DNA of 64,000 nt from Candidatus Villigracilis affinis (GTDB lineage: Bacteria; Chloroflexota; Anaerolineae; Anaerolineales; Villigracilaceae), in assembly GCA_016718275.1 (NCBI GenBank), contig JADKEA010000025.1, forward strand, positions 124,001 through 188,000, written 5' to 3'. The translations under genes and the position numbers were made by a program. Shown here piece after piece: positions 1 to 9,474 of this stretch. Each line of letters starts with the position of its first letter. Positions within the stretch are counted from its first letter, which is position 1. The notes under the pieces are model-generated. The model did not search any database. It was not told the DNA's origin and was given only the letters and a program-made list of their open reading frames with translations.

Positions 1-84
1 TTGAATCTCTAATCCTGTGTTCATTTCCCATTCAGACTATTTTTACCTCGCTGAATATAATAAAAGTACATTCTCCTTATCGCG

Positions 85-125
85 GGCCCCGAACTCAAAC
101 TTGGGCAAGTTTGAAAAACGGGGCC
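85..125. repeat. Hairpin-forming inverted repeat
   Basis: GGCCCCG at 85-91 pairs with CGGGGCC at 119-125, and the interior CAAACTTG (96-103) pairs with CAAGTTTG (106-113) around a GG loop. The tip reads ACTTGGGCAAGT, the same tip as the terminator at 227-272. No convincing gene lies in 1-290: a 75-codon frame at 17-244 runs through both hairpins and has no ribosome binding site. The role is unknown; it could be a second terminator or a small palindromic repeat. Confidence 0.5.
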
Positions 126-226
126 TCGATGTTTTAAATTACGGGTGCATTTTCTCTCATCCAACTCTTAATCAGGGTTCAGGTTTGGCTTATGTGATGA
201 ATCTAAAATACAAATACATTCTCCCT

Positions 227-272
227 AAACCAGAAGGCCAATGACTTGGGCAAGTCATTGGCCTTCTGGTTT
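227..272. terminator. Bidirectional rho-independent terminator
   Basis: A perfect 22-bp stem (227-248 with 251-272) closes on a two-base loop and is followed by TTTT on the plus side and TTT on the minus side. It lies just past the stop codon of tsaD and would end the minus-strand selA-tsaD operon. Confidence 0.75.
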
Positions 273-290
273 TAATTCGTGATTTTGTGT

Positions 291-1316
291 TTACGGCAGC
301 GGCCAGGTCGGCATGACATCCATATCCATCTGCGAGACGTGACCGAGCGCATAGCGGTGATATCCCGCTGATGCGATCATGGCAGCATTGTCGGTGCACA
401 GGGATAACGGGGGGATATGAACGGGAAATTCCGTCTGCGCTCTAAAGGTCTGGCGCAACATGCGGTTGGCAGAGACGCCGCCCGCCACCAAAATTTCCTT
501 CGCGCCAAATTCACGCGCGGCATTGATCGTTTTCTTGAAAAGCACATCCACCACTGCCTTTTGGAAGGATGCGGCCAGATCGGGCACGGGCAAAGTATGC
601 GTCTTCTTTTGCAGTTCGCGGATTTCATACAACACGGCGGTCTTCAACCCGCTGAATGAAAAATCCCATGTTCCTTCGAGCCACGCCCGCGGAAAGTGGA
701 AACGATTCGGGTCGCCCTCTTCCGCTGATTTTTGGATGGCGGGGCCGCCGGGGTAGCCAAGTTCCAACAGGCGGGCAACTTTGTCGAAGGCCTCACCAGC
801 CGCATCGTCGAGGGTTGAACCGAGCCTTTGATAGGTCAAATGATCGGTCATGAGATTCAGTTCAGTATGTCCACCTGAAACGAGCAAAGCCATCAAAGGA
901 AATTGCGGCGCGGGTGGGACAAGTTCGCCCGATTCGTACACCCAGGCCGAATAAAGATGTCCCTCAAGATGATTGACTCCCAAAAGCGGCAGACCCGAAC
1001 CGAGCGCCAGCCCTTTTGCCATGTTCATGCCAACGACCAGCGAACCTGCGAGACCTGGCCCCTGCGTGACAGCCAGCGCATCGATATCCTTGAGCGTGAG
1101 GTGGGCCTGTGCAAGCGCCTGCTCCACGACGGGTGTGACGCTCAACACATGCTGGCGCGAAGCCACCTCGGGATACACGCCGCCATAACGGGCATGGATC
1201 TCCATTTGTGAAGCAACTACAGAGGAGAGCAGCGCGCGGCCATTTTCAATGATGGCACAGGCGGTCTCATCGCAGGAGGTTTCAAGAGCAAGGATTCGAG
1301 CGGGTTTTAATTCCAT
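291..1316 (-). CDS. tsaD: tRNA N6-adenosine threonylcarbamoyltransferase TsaD
   Basis: TsaD (Kae1/YgjD family) transfers the threonylcarbamoyl group from threonylcarbamoyl-AMP to A37 of ANN-decoding tRNAs in the cytoplasm, together with TsaB and TsaE. The 341-residue product is of normal length. It opens with the family start ILALETSCDETA and carries the metal-binding HLEGH motif (H116 and H120), the VSGGHTEL loop, and the third metal ligand D309 in CTDNAAMIAS. Its ATG overlaps the stop of the upstream peptidase gene (TAATG), so translation is probably coupled. It is the last gene of a minus-strand operon that ends at the strong hairpin at 227-272. The assignment is firm. Confidence 0.96.
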   Translation of the reverse strand: MELKPARILALETSCDETACAIIENGRALLSSVVASQMEIHARYGGVYPEVASRQHVLSVTPVVEQALAQAHLTLKDIDALAVTQGPGLAGSLVVGMNMAKGLALGSGLPLLGVNHLEGHLYSAWVYESGELVPPAPQFPLMALLVSGGHTELNLMTDHLTYQRLGSTLDDAAGEAFDKVARLLELGYPGGPAIQKSAEEGDPNRFHFPRAWLEGTWDFSFSGLKTAVLYEIRELQKKTHTLPVPDLAASFQKAVVDVLFKKTINAAREFGAKEILVAGGVSANRMLRQTFRAQTEFPVHIPPLSLCTDNAAMIASAGYHRYALGHVSQMDMDVMPTWPLP

Positions 1317-2572
1317 TATTTTTTATTCCACTTCTTCATCGGCAGGACGAAATCATACGGATAATCCGCGAGGATCTCCATACGGCCATCGGGCCGCACC
1401 CACATTGTATCTTCGATTCGGAAGCCCATGCCTTTTTCAGGATAATACAAACCCGGCTCGGAGGTGATCACCACCCCGGGCGCAAGCCGTTCCTCATCGC
1501 TGGTGTTGATACCACTGAACGGCCGCTCGTGAATGTTGATTCCAACGCCGTGGCCGAGGCTGTGAACATAGCCTTCGACGGGCGATTTTGTATTCATGGG
1601 TGTCTTGTGGCCCTTGCCTTCGAAATACTCGCAGGTCATTTTCTGATAATTCTTGAATGGGACGTTCAGATCAAAGTTCTCATTCAACTGGTCGTAGATT
1701 TCCTTGACCTGATCGAACAATTCCTGTGCCTCAGGTGTGGCATAGCCGAGGCTCCAGGTGCGGGTGAAATCATAGTAATAGCCGCCGCCCGCTTCGGCAG
1801 GATAAATATCGAACACGATGGTCTGCCCGAGTTTCATCAGGTCGGCTGGGTTGCCTGCGGAATGCGGCACGCCCGCATCGCGGCCAATGGCGAAAATGAA
1901 ACCAGAGGGCAATTCCGCGCCATGCTCCGCCACCCACAAGCGAATCCTTGAATGCACGTCGCCAACGGTCAGAGCGGAACCGTCTTCGTTCAACAAGACT
2001 TCATCGTCACGGACTTCGCATGAAGTGAGAAAATCCGCGACCCTGCCGACCACTGATGTGGTGACTTTGCCCATTTTGCGGATGCGAGCTACGTCAGACT
2101 CATCCTTTGTTTCCATCGCCCGCATAAAAATGGAATCTTCACGCGGTTCGCCGACGAATTCAAGATTCGGCATCAGTTTTTGCAGCTGAGTCAACAAACC
2201 GAAGATGGGACCGATATCATAAGTTCCATACACCCCCACCCGTCCCGATTCAACACCCACGTCCTTGAGCATCAATTCAAGACGCATGGCGCCTGCCAAC
2301 AGGGAATTTCTATTCGCCTTCTTGAAGATCTCTTCGAAATCATAAGTGCTGTATGGGATCAATTTCAATCCGCTTTTTGCGGCTTCGTCGCGCTCCATGT
2401 CACCAAAGAAGAGGGTTGCATCGCTGCCGCGCTTCTTGATCAGAGTGGCATGGCTGACGTGTCCGCCGCCCGTCAGATAATACATGGGCGGGTTGTGTTC
2501 GGCATTGCCAAAGACAAGGATCGCATCCATGTCTCTGGCTTGCATAAGGGCATCAATTTCTGATTTCATCAT
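1316..2572 (-). CDS. M24 family metallopeptidase (Xaa-Pro aminopeptidase-like)
   Basis: This cytoplasmic 'pita-bread' peptidase probably removes N-terminal residues before proline or cleaves X-Pro dipeptides. In the 418-residue product an N-terminal creatinase-like domain (about 1-170) precedes the catalytic half. The five expected metal ligands are visible: Asp in IVFDIYPAE, Asp in YYYDFTRTW, His in SLGHGVGINIHE, Glu in TSEPGLYY and Glu in GFRIEDT. Two adjacent ATG codons mark the start; the first (2570-2572) overlaps the stop of the preceding gene as ATGA, indicating coupling. Family assignment is secure, but Xaa-Pro aminopeptidase versus prolidase cannot be decided from the sequence. Confidence 0.9.
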   Translation of the reverse strand: MMKSEIDALMQARDMDAILVFGNAEHNPPMYYLTGGGHVSHATLIKKRGSDATLFFGDMERDEAAKSGLKLIPYSTYDFEEIFKKANRNSLLAGAMRLELMLKDVGVESGRVGVYGTYDIGPIFGLLTQLQKLMPNLEFVGEPREDSIFMRAMETKDESDVARIRKMGKVTTSVVGRVADFLTSCEVRDDEVLLNEDGSALTVGDVHSRIRLWVAEHGAELPSGFIFAIGRDAGVPHSAGNPADLMKLGQTIVFDIYPAEAGGGYYYDFTRTWSLGYATPEAQELFDQVKEIYDQLNENFDLNVPFKNYQKMTCEYFEGKGHKTPMNTKSPVEGYVHSLGHGVGINIHERPFSGINTSDEERLAPGVVITSEPGLYYPEKGMGFRIEDTMWVRPDGRMEILADYPYDFVLPMKKWNKK

Positions 2573-3150
2573 TTCTCCAGTGCATTTATTTTTATGAACT
2601 CACGCGCAATCTCGTCGTTCTCGAATTCCAATTGCGCGATTTTCTCCTTGCGTAAAAAACGAGCCGAAACACCGATCAACTCATCACCGTTGGAATATAA
2701 CCCAAAGATCGTCAGCGGACGACGGGTGACAAGTTTTCCAAAAACGGGCGTTGCCAGCAATCGAACAAAAAATTCGACCACAGTTCCACCAATGCTGCCT
2801 GCGATCAGCCCCGCAAAACCGCCCAACACAAGCGGGAAAGCAAGTGTCTGCGGTGTGGTGCCTTCCGGGGAAAAGATGGCAACAGGGATAAAAACCGCAA
2901 TGCCGATCAAAAGACCAGCGATCAAAAACGGCACCAGCGTCACTTTCGCAATACTGCGTTCCCTGTTCGCACATTCTTTGCACATCGGCACAGACATTCT
3001 CATCTGCACGGGCTTGCTGCGTTTTTGAATGTCCATGTCGAGAGTCAAGCCCAAATTCTCATCCTTCGGCTTGCCGCAGTTTACACACCGTTCAGGAAAC
3101 ATCGGCACAGGCGGATTCTTAATATCATGAATAGGAACTTCGACAATCAT
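2569..3150 (-). CDS. Zinc-ribbon membrane protein of unknown function
   Basis: No family was recognised. The 193-residue product has an N-terminal zinc-ribbon-like region with two cysteine pairs (CVNCGK near residue 22 and CKEC near residue 57). Two hydrophobic helices follow (about 70-95 and 103-135), the second rich in glycine, and then a C-terminal soluble segment that looks like a small mixed alpha/beta domain. This suggests a membrane protein with cytoplasmic ends. It sits 26 bp after selA and overlaps the peptidase gene by ATGA, so it is co-transcribed with them, but no functional link is evident. Confidence 0.7.
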   Translation of the reverse strand: MIVEVPIHDIKNPPVPMFPERCVNCGKPKDENLGLTLDMDIQKRSKPVQMRMSVPMCKECANRERSIAKVTLVPFLIAGLLIGIAVFIPVAIFSPEGTTPQTLAFPLVLGGFAGLIAGSIGGTVVEFFVRLLATPVFGKLVTRRPLTIFGLYSNGDELIGVSARFLRKEKIAQLEFENDEIAREFIKINALEK

Positions 3151-3176
3151 GCTCAGATTCCATTCGCCCTATCACG

Positions 3177-4538
3177 TTAAGTTTTTCTCAGGGCATTCTT
3201 CAACCCAACCAACAGCGCACCTTCCTGTTCCGGTTGAATGGTACGTGGGTCAAGCAAAACTTTGTTATCTGCTGTGCGCGCAATGATCGGCGGGTTTTGT
3301 TCGCGCAATTTCTTCATGAATTTATCCGCTGATGGGACGGATAGCGACAGCAAAAACGTCGGGAAGGATTCCGTGGGCAGACTACCGCCCCCCACCGTGG
3401 ATTCACCTTCCACGACGGCCCCCTGCCCCAAATTGGCCGCCCACGCTTCCGCCCGACCTTTGACCTGCTTCGGCGTAAGGGAGATCATCTTCCAGATGGG
3501 GATTTCGCGCTCCGCTTCATCTTTGAGGTAATGCAGCAGTGTGGCAGTGACGCCCGCAAGGCAGGTCTTATCCGCACGGACAGCACGTGCCAGTGGATGC
3601 TTGCGGATCTTCTCGATCAATTCCTTCTTCCCGATGATGATTCCCGCCTGCGGACCACCGAGCAGTTTATCGCCAGAAAAGCAGACGATATCCGCCCCAG
3701 CCGCAAGGGATTCTTGCACGGTAGGCTCGTGTCCGAGCCCATATTTGGCGGTGTCGATGAATGTACCGGAGCCCAGGTCATCCACGAAGGTCGTGCCTGC
3801 GGCATGTGCCAGCGAGACAACATCCTTCAACTCGGGCTCTTCGGTAAAGCCGATGATCTTGAAATTCGACGGATGCGCCCGCATGACGATGGCATTCGCA
3901 CCCAATAAAGCTTCTTCATAATCCCGCAAGTGGACTTTGTTCGTCGTGCCCACTTCCACGAGCCTTGCACCTGATTGTTTCATCACATCGGGAATGCGAA
4001 AGCCGCCGCCGATCTCCACCAGTTGCGAGCGCGAAATGATGACCCGCTTTTTATTTGCCAATGCGGAAAGGACAAGCAAAACCGCTGCCGCATTATTGTT
4101 GACCACCATCGCCGCCTCGGCACCCGTAAGTCTCTGCAAAACAGATTCAGCATGGATAAGCCGCGAACCGCGCGCGCCTTTTTCAAGGTCATATTCAAGG
4201 TTGGAATAGCCACGGGAAGCCACGTCCATTGCGCGGATGGTGTCATCGCTGAGCGGGGCGCGTCCAAGATTGGTGTGCAGAATCACACCCGAAGCGTTGA
4301 TGACTGGGACGAGGGTCGGCTTCGTCCACGCGATGAGGGTGGCATCTGCCTGGGCGAGGATCAAATCTCGTAGAGGCAGAGCAGTTATTTGTCCAGATTT
4401 GAAGCGCGCTCTTATATCATCCAATGTGGAACGAATGGCGCTTAAAGTCAACGGCCTGCCGTAGCGGGCGATGAGCTGCGCGGCCATTTGTGTTTGCAGG
4501 ATTTGATCGATGGAGGGAAGATTACGAAGCGTTGTCAT
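3177..4538 (-). CDS. selA: L-seryl-tRNA(Sec) selenium transferase SelA
   Basis: SelA is a PLP enzyme that converts seryl-tRNA(Sec) into selenocysteinyl-tRNA(Sec) using selenophosphate made by SelD. The 453-residue product is normal for bacterial SelA. It has the N-terminal tRNA-binding segment, the conserved INASGVILHTNLGRAPL stretch near residue 80, and the PLP lysine K291 within CFSGDKLLGGPQAG. Its ATG overlaps the stop of the small membrane protein upstream (ATGA). Its partner selD lies about 25 kb away on the same strand, and that gene itself needs selenocysteine. selB and selC were not found in the window. Confidence 0.95.
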   Translation of the reverse strand: MTTLRNLPSIDQILQTQMAAQLIARYGRPLTLSAIRSTLDDIRARFKSGQITALPLRDLILAQADATLIAWTKPTLVPVINASGVILHTNLGRAPLSDDTIRAMDVASRGYSNLEYDLEKGARGSRLIHAESVLQRLTGAEAAMVVNNNAAAVLLVLSALANKKRVIISRSQLVEIGGGFRIPDVMKQSGARLVEVGTTNKVHLRDYEEALLGANAIVMRAHPSNFKIIGFTEEPELKDVVSLAHAAGTTFVDDLGSGTFIDTAKYGLGHEPTVQESLAAGADIVCFSGDKLLGGPQAGIIIGKKELIEKIRKHPLARAVRADKTCLAGVTATLLHYLKDEAEREIPIWKMISLTPKQVKGRAEAWAANLGQGAVVEGESTVGGGSLPTESFPTFLLSLSVPSADKFMKKLREQNPPIIARTADNKVLLDPRTIQPEQEGALLVGLKNALRKT

Positions 4539-4933
4539 TTGACGTCTGGCATTCTTCGATTCGCTTTTTCGCGCAATCGAATGAAATATTCAGTGGCGAT
4601 CAAACCGCCCGCAAGGCCGAGGATCACATAAAGCGTGACGAGACGTCCGAGTTGAAGCCAGGCCAGCGTGGCGCCATACACACCCACCCACATTGCCTGC
4701 CGCACAATGACGTTTGGTTCTGCCCGCGGGTTGGTTGGAAAGCGGCGATGAAAGAAATATACAATGGGCAGCGTGGTGCCTGTGAGCGCCATGATGCCGA
4801 AGACATAAAAACCCCAACGCGCCCACACGAAGGGCACGGAATAGATCAGGAGCAGAGCAAGCCCGCCCCACCCGATCAGAATGAGTGCGAGCGTGGAGAG
4901 AAGATATTGTCGAAAAGTGATTTGCGAATCCAT
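4535..4933 (-). CDS. Small integral membrane protein, unknown
   Basis: This 132-residue hydrophobic protein has about three to four predicted membrane helices (near 12-32, 38-56, 75-95 and 98-115) and a basic tail. It matches no family I recognise. It is the first gene of the operon leading to selA and tsaD and overlaps selA by ATGA. The ATG sits seven bases after a perfect TATAAT, so its message is probably leaderless, and no ribosome binding site is present. A selenium-related role is possible only by association. Confidence 0.7.
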   Translation of the reverse strand: MDSQITFRQYLLSTLALILIGWGGLALLLIYSVPFVWARWGFYVFGIMALTGTTLPIVYFFHRRFPTNPRAEPNVIVRQAMWVGVYGATLAWLQLGRLVTLYVILGLAGGLIATEYFIRLREKANRRMPDVK

Positions 4934-4940
4934 TAATCGA

Positions 4941-4946
4941 ATTATA
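4941..4946 (-). promoter_or_regulatory. -10 element for a probably leaderless operon
   Basis: A perfect TATAAT on the minus strand ends seven bases before the ATG at 4933. Transcription would begin at or within a base or two of the start codon. No good -35 hexamer was seen at the usual spacing. Confidence 0.5.
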
Positions 4947-5080
4947 CCCGCAGAGGGAAAAGGTCATTTGTAATCTCAGCGAACGGGAAATCTTCCGCCT
5001 TCATTTTTTAACACAAAGACGCCAAGGAAGTTTTTCTTTGCTCCTCAGCGTCTTATAGTTATTTTTTTACAAAATGATCG

Positions 5081-7245
5081 TTACGAAGTAATCGTCTTTT
5101 GTGCCTGTTTGACGACCTCCACCACTTCGGGCAGATCCATGCCGAGTTGTTGAAGTTTTTCGAGGGTGGGGATGCTATTCGAATCCCAGCCGCGGCGTTG
5201 ATAGACCGCATCCATCAAATGCTCGTATTGCTCTTCGCGGTATTTGCGGAGGTGAGCCATCTTTTCCTGTGTGGTCAGGCCTGTGGGCTCAATTTCAACC
5301 AACCGCTTGAGCTGCTCATCGTAGCGTTCCTGGCGTGATTCGTATTCGGCGGCTGTGACAGGTCCCATCGCGCGGTAGGGCGGATAATCGTGTTTGCGTC
5401 CCACGCGGCCCATGCGCAGGGCAAAGACCTTTTGGAAGTTGTACACCCGCTCCGATTGGTGCAATAAATCTTCGGTTACGGTTGGTTTGCCAGTGACACC
5501 CTGATGGATCCAGGTGTAGTTTTCCACATGCTCCGCTACTTTGGCGGGTTCTTTGGTCTGTTTGTTGTTTTCGGGCGAGATGTCATTCCACGGCAGTTTG
5601 CACAGCCCGTGCAGGCTGAACCATGTGCGCCACATCGGGAAGTAATGCAAGGCTTCGGCTTTGTCTTTGAAGGAGGGCAACAGGTTTTGCACCTGATCCA
5701 TGAAGATCAGCCAGGCTTCATCATGTTGTGGTCCCTTGGTCGCCATGCCGTAACCGCCCTGCTGGGCCAGCGATTCCTTGGTGAGGTATTCGGAGATCTC
5801 CATGCCCTTGATCTCCATGCCAATATCATGCACGAAATTCGGGTCAGCACCATATTCGCGGACAAACAACTCTTTCATATAGCGGACGCCCTGCCCCACG
5901 ATCACGCCAAAACCTTCGCCGCGTGCCATTTGATGAATGAGATCCAAAGCTGCGGCACCATTTCCGAATTTCAATTCCAGGCCGCCTGTGTGTTCTTTCG
6001 TGATGATGCCTTCTTCGTAACATTCCATTGCAAAGGCAACACAATTCGCAAATGAGATGCTGTCAATGCCGTAGGTATCGCAATAAAATTGAGTTCCAAA
6101 ACTTTTTGCGGGTCGAAATTGCCGATGTTCGATCCCAGCCCTGCGGCATTCTCATATTCAGGGCCATCCACCAGAACGCAGTCACCAGCATAAGGTCCAG
6201 TTTTGAGCGGAAAATGATCCACGCCATGCGAGCAGGACATGGTGCATCCCAGCCAGCAGCCGTCGGGCAATCCCTGTGTGAAGGATTCCTTCCAGACCTT
6301 CGAATCGATCTTGTACGTTTCAGGCGAAGAGCCGTAGCGGAAATTATGTGTAGGAAGCAAATCGAAATGGTCCATCACTTCAACGATATTGGCAGTACCC
6401 ACCTTACGCATTTGATTCTGCTTATCATCGAGGTCGGCGATTTCCTTGTTAATGCGCTGACCCGCCTTGCGGATGAGCGCCATATCGGCCACGCCGTTCT
6501 TGTCACCGCTCATGTCGGAGTAACGCACCACGATGGCTTTGATCTTCTTATCGCGGAAGACGCGCCCCGGGCCGCCGCGACCAGCCTGCTTGAAACGGGC
6601 TTCCTTGCGGCGCACATCATACCAGGTGGAATTGATCATCGCGATGCGAGTGTGTTCCGCTGCCTGCCCCGCCGAAAGTACCGAAATGGAACGCTTGCCT
6701 TTTTCGTCGCCGCCGAATCTTTGCGTGAGGACATTCCCAATTTGATGGGAATCGACCGCTTCGAGCGCGTCCCGTTCGATCGTGACGCGGCCTGTATCGC
6801 CATCAATGAAAATGATCACGTCCTCAGCCGCCTTGCCCTGAATCTCCAGCGCATCAAAGCCAGAGAATTTCAGGAAGGGCGCAAAATACCCACCCACGTT
6901 GCTGTCGATCACATTTTCAGTCAGTGGGCTCAAGGTCACAACCGTGGATTTGCCGCTGCCGGGGTAAGCCGTGATTCCGCAGATCGGGCCGTTGGCAATG
7001 ACCAGTTCATTTTGCGGGTCGTTCCATTTAGTGTTTGAAGTCACGGCATCCCACAATAATTTGAGGGCAAATCCGCGCCCGCCTGTGAACAAGTCTTTCA
7101 TTTGCTGTGTAACGGGTTTTTCGAGGATGGTATTGTCGTTCAGGTTGATGTACAGCGTGCGGTTTGCATATCCGCGCTCCACAGGGCGCAGGGCGTAGGT
7201 GAATTCTCCCAAAAGGGTGGTTTCTGAAATGGCAGGTATGGTCAT
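5081..7245 (-). pseudogene. Aldehyde:ferredoxin oxidoreductase, frameshifted
   Basis: AOR-family enzymes are tungsten/molybdenum bis-pterin, [4Fe-4S] enzymes that oxidise aldehydes to acids and reduce ferredoxin. The reading frame opens at 7245 (AGGAGA ribosome binding site six bases upstream) and is lost in the A-run 6085-6088 on the plus strand, near codon 386. It continues in the next frame from 'YCDTYGIDSISFANC' to 5081. One extra base restores a product of about 721 residues. Family marks are DSNVGGYF, GRGGPGRVF, the cluster cysteines in GCWLGCTMSC and the late cluster cysteine in HGLCKLPW. At 721 residues it is longer than the roughly 600-620 typical of AOR. With all ligands intact on both sides, a sequencing indel is more likely than true decay. 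Confidence 0.85.
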
Positions 7246-7395
7246 AGGGTCTCCTGTTTCTATTTACAAATTGGCAAAATACCAGCTTCATTATCGCAAA
7301 ATGAGGTCGAATTGCCTATTGACTATCTTCCCCTTCCGATAGTGCCAAGAGGAACCTTTATCAGCAAATAGGATGTAGTAATCCGATTTTCAAAA

Positions 7396-7404
7396 TGCTA
7401 TAAT
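7396..7404 (+). promoter_or_regulatory. Extended -10 promoter for the protease gene
   Basis: TGCTATAAT is a perfect -10 hexamer with the TGn extension, 54 bases before the ATG at 7458. A good -35 is not visible, which is common for extended -10 promoters. Confidence 0.5.
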
Positions 7405-7457
7405 CTTTTTGTATACAGGAGCAAATTAGCCAACCTCACCACACAGTGGAGGCGGAA

Positions 7458-9455
7458 ATGAGCAAAAAACGACCAGACTCAAAACAAGTTTCAGTGGAGT
7501 CAGCGGGGAAGTCACTTTATGTTTCAAAAAAGCTCGTATTACAACCTATTGATTTATCCCTGATAAAACTTCCAAAACGAGTTCAGGTCAATTATCCCAA
7601 GCTGCTGAAAAAAGACCTTCTTGCGGCTGAAATTTTTCGGGTTGGGGCAAAAGGAACGCCGCTTCCACCGAAAGAAAGAGTATTAAACCCCATTCAAACC
7701 CGAGTGGATGGAAATGGGCAGCTCTGGGTTGATGTATTGGTGGAAAGGAAGAGGGGGGTAAAGATCGCAGAGTTGAGAAAGATCATGCAAGTTCATGGGA
7801 AACCCGGTCAAAGCCGTTTTGTCTCTGGTCGAATTAAAGTCGACGATTTGCCCAAACTAAATCGACGAGCATTACGGCTGCAAACGGCCCGTCCGATTTC
7901 TGGCACTTTGAACAATTCTGTGAAGACCATCTCAGGGAATCGGGAGAAGCTGGACGACAATGGCTTTGACGATATTGACGGGTCAGGTGTGATCGTCGGA
8001 ATTGTCGATGACGGATGTGATTTCAATCATCCAAATTTCAAAACGGGCGCTGGTACCCGTTTGCTATATCTTTGGGATCAAAACGGAAAAAAGGGAAATG
8101 GCAAGAAACGCCCGGCCAACTATAACTATGGAGTGGAATATGATCGGACCCAGATCAACGCCGCTCTTGCCTCTGGAAACGATGCATACGCAGAACTGGA
8201 TTACGAACCTCGTATCAATTCCCACGGCACACACGTTATGGATATCGCGGCGGGAAATTCTCCCGACTCAGATTTCAAAGGTGTGGCTCCGGGAGCAGAC
8301 CTAATCTTTGTTCATCTTGGCGCGCCAACCACTCCAAAAAAAATTGCCGCCGAGGAAATGAAAACCCTGGGGAGTTCAAAATATCTTTTCGACGCGGTGA
8401 AATACATTTTTGAAAAAGCCGATCAGGAAGACAAGCCCGCCGTGGTAAATATCAGCCTGGCTTGCAATGGCGGCTCGCACGATGGTTCGTCTATTTTAGA
8501 AGCGCTATTCGACGAGTTGTTGCAACAGCCCGGGCGCGCTATTGTCATAGCCGCGGGAAATGATTTTCAGAAAAAAACACATACCTCCGGAATGCTTGCC
8601 CCAGATACTGTGGGAACGATCTCCTGGGTGATTCCGAAAGCCAATGATCCCAATTGGAAATACCGTCAAGAAATAGAGATTTGGTATCCGCAGGACAAAT
8701 CCCTGAATGTGAAAGTAACTGCCCCGGGGGATGTTTCAACAGATTTATGCAGGCTGGGGGACACTTTGAAAAGCGACGAATCTGACTACGCACCGATATG
8801 GCTGGTCAGCAATATCAAAGCGGAACCGGAGCTTGATAAAGATGAGAACTATATTCATATACTGGTGGATAACAGTTCGGATGACTTTACCGGAGGGGAA
8901 TGGAAACTGGACCTATCGGTAGATAACGGCGCTTTTGATACCAGTTTCAACGCCTGGATCGAACGTAATTTGGGAGACCCTCCAACCGAAATCGCGGATA
9001 ACAGCACAACTGAAATCACCATTAATGGCATCGCAAATGCAAGGCTGCCTATTGTGGTTGGGTCTTTCTATCCAAGTACGTCTTCCAGTTCCTACAGACC
9101 TTCCTATTTCACCAGCGCGGGTCCGTCTTTGAATAAGGATTGGACGGAGAAGCCAGAACTATCCGCACCGGGTGAAAATATTACATCTGCACAGGCACGA
9201 GAAACAGACCGTACAGATGAATCAGGGACCAGCGCAGCTGCGCCGCATGTCACGGGTGTCATTGCATTGATGTTCCAAAAAGCGCTCGGTCTGCCCCAAC
9301 CTGTCCTTCTGTCGATGGAAAGAATCCGTGAAATCCTGATCGCCACTGCGGATAAAAATCCGTCTTTAGCGACTAATCCAAATGGATACCACCCTCAACT
9401 CGGTTTCGGACGAATTAATGCGCTGAATGCGCTAAAACAAATAATACCCAACTGA
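7458..9455 (+). CDS. Subtilisin-like (S8) serine protease
   Basis: This is a 665-residue S8 family peptidase with the full catalytic triad: D184 in GIVDDGCDFNHP, H256 in NSHGTHVMD and S592 in DESGTSAAAPHVTG. The oxyanion Asn is in VIAAGND. There is no signal peptide, so it should act in the cytoplasm. The first 165 residues precede the peptidase domain and match nothing I know; about 130 residues (near 395-520) are inserted between the Asn and Ser motifs and look like a beta-rich domain. The start at 7458 is preferred because GGAGG lies five bases upstream; an in-frame GTG at 7446 would swallow that site. A small unknown gene follows 19 bp later. Next to a STAND NTPase it is a plausible effector of a conflict system. 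Confidence 0.9.
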   Translation: MSKKRPDSKQVSVESAGKSLYVSKKLVLQPIDLSLIKLPKRVQVNYPKLLKKDLLAAEIFRVGAKGTPLPPKERVLNPIQTRVDGNGQLWVDVLVERKRGVKIAELRKIMQVHGKPGQSRFVSGRIKVDDLPKLNRRALRLQTARPISGTLNNSVKTISGNREKLDDNGFDDIDGSGVIVGIVDDGCDFNHPNFKTGAGTRLLYLWDQNGKKGNGKKRPANYNYGVEYDRTQINAALASGNDAYAELDYEPRINSHGTHVMDIAAGNSPDSDFKGVAPGADLIFVHLGAPTTPKKIAAEEMKTLGSSKYLFDAVKYIFEKADQEDKPAVVNISLACNGGSHDGSSILEALFDELLQQPGRAIVIAAGNDFQKKTHTSGMLAPDTVGTISWVIPKANDPNWKYRQEIEIWYPQDKSLNVKVTAPGDVSTDLCRLGDTLKSDESDYAPIWLVSNIKAEPELDKDENYIHILVDNSSDDFTGGEWKLDLSVDNGAFDTSFNAWIERNLGDPPTEIADNSTTEITINGIANARLPIVVGSFYPSTSSSSYRPSYFTSAGPSLNKDWTEKPELSAPGENITSAQARETDRTDESGTSAAAPHVTGVIALMFQKALGLPQPVLLSMERIREILIATADKNPSLATNPNGYHPQLGFGRINALNALKQIIPN

Positions 9456-9474
9456 TCTTCAAAGGAGATATATC

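Noticed and set aside
17..244. 75-codon plus-strand frame at the window start
   Set aside because: It runs through two perfect hairpins, has no ribosome binding site and no family-like sequence.
6085..6088. Programmed frameshift in the AOR gene
   Set aside because: The T-run lacks a slippery heptamer of the X XXY YYZ type in the right frame and no stimulatory structure was seen; a missing base is simpler.
6948..6965. Walker A-like PGSGKST in the AOR protein
   Set aside because: The stretch aligns with the pterin-binding region of AOR; there is no Walker B or ATPase context.
6028..7038. 336-codon plus-strand frame
   Set aside because: Antisense to the AOR gene, whose cofactor motifs are clear.
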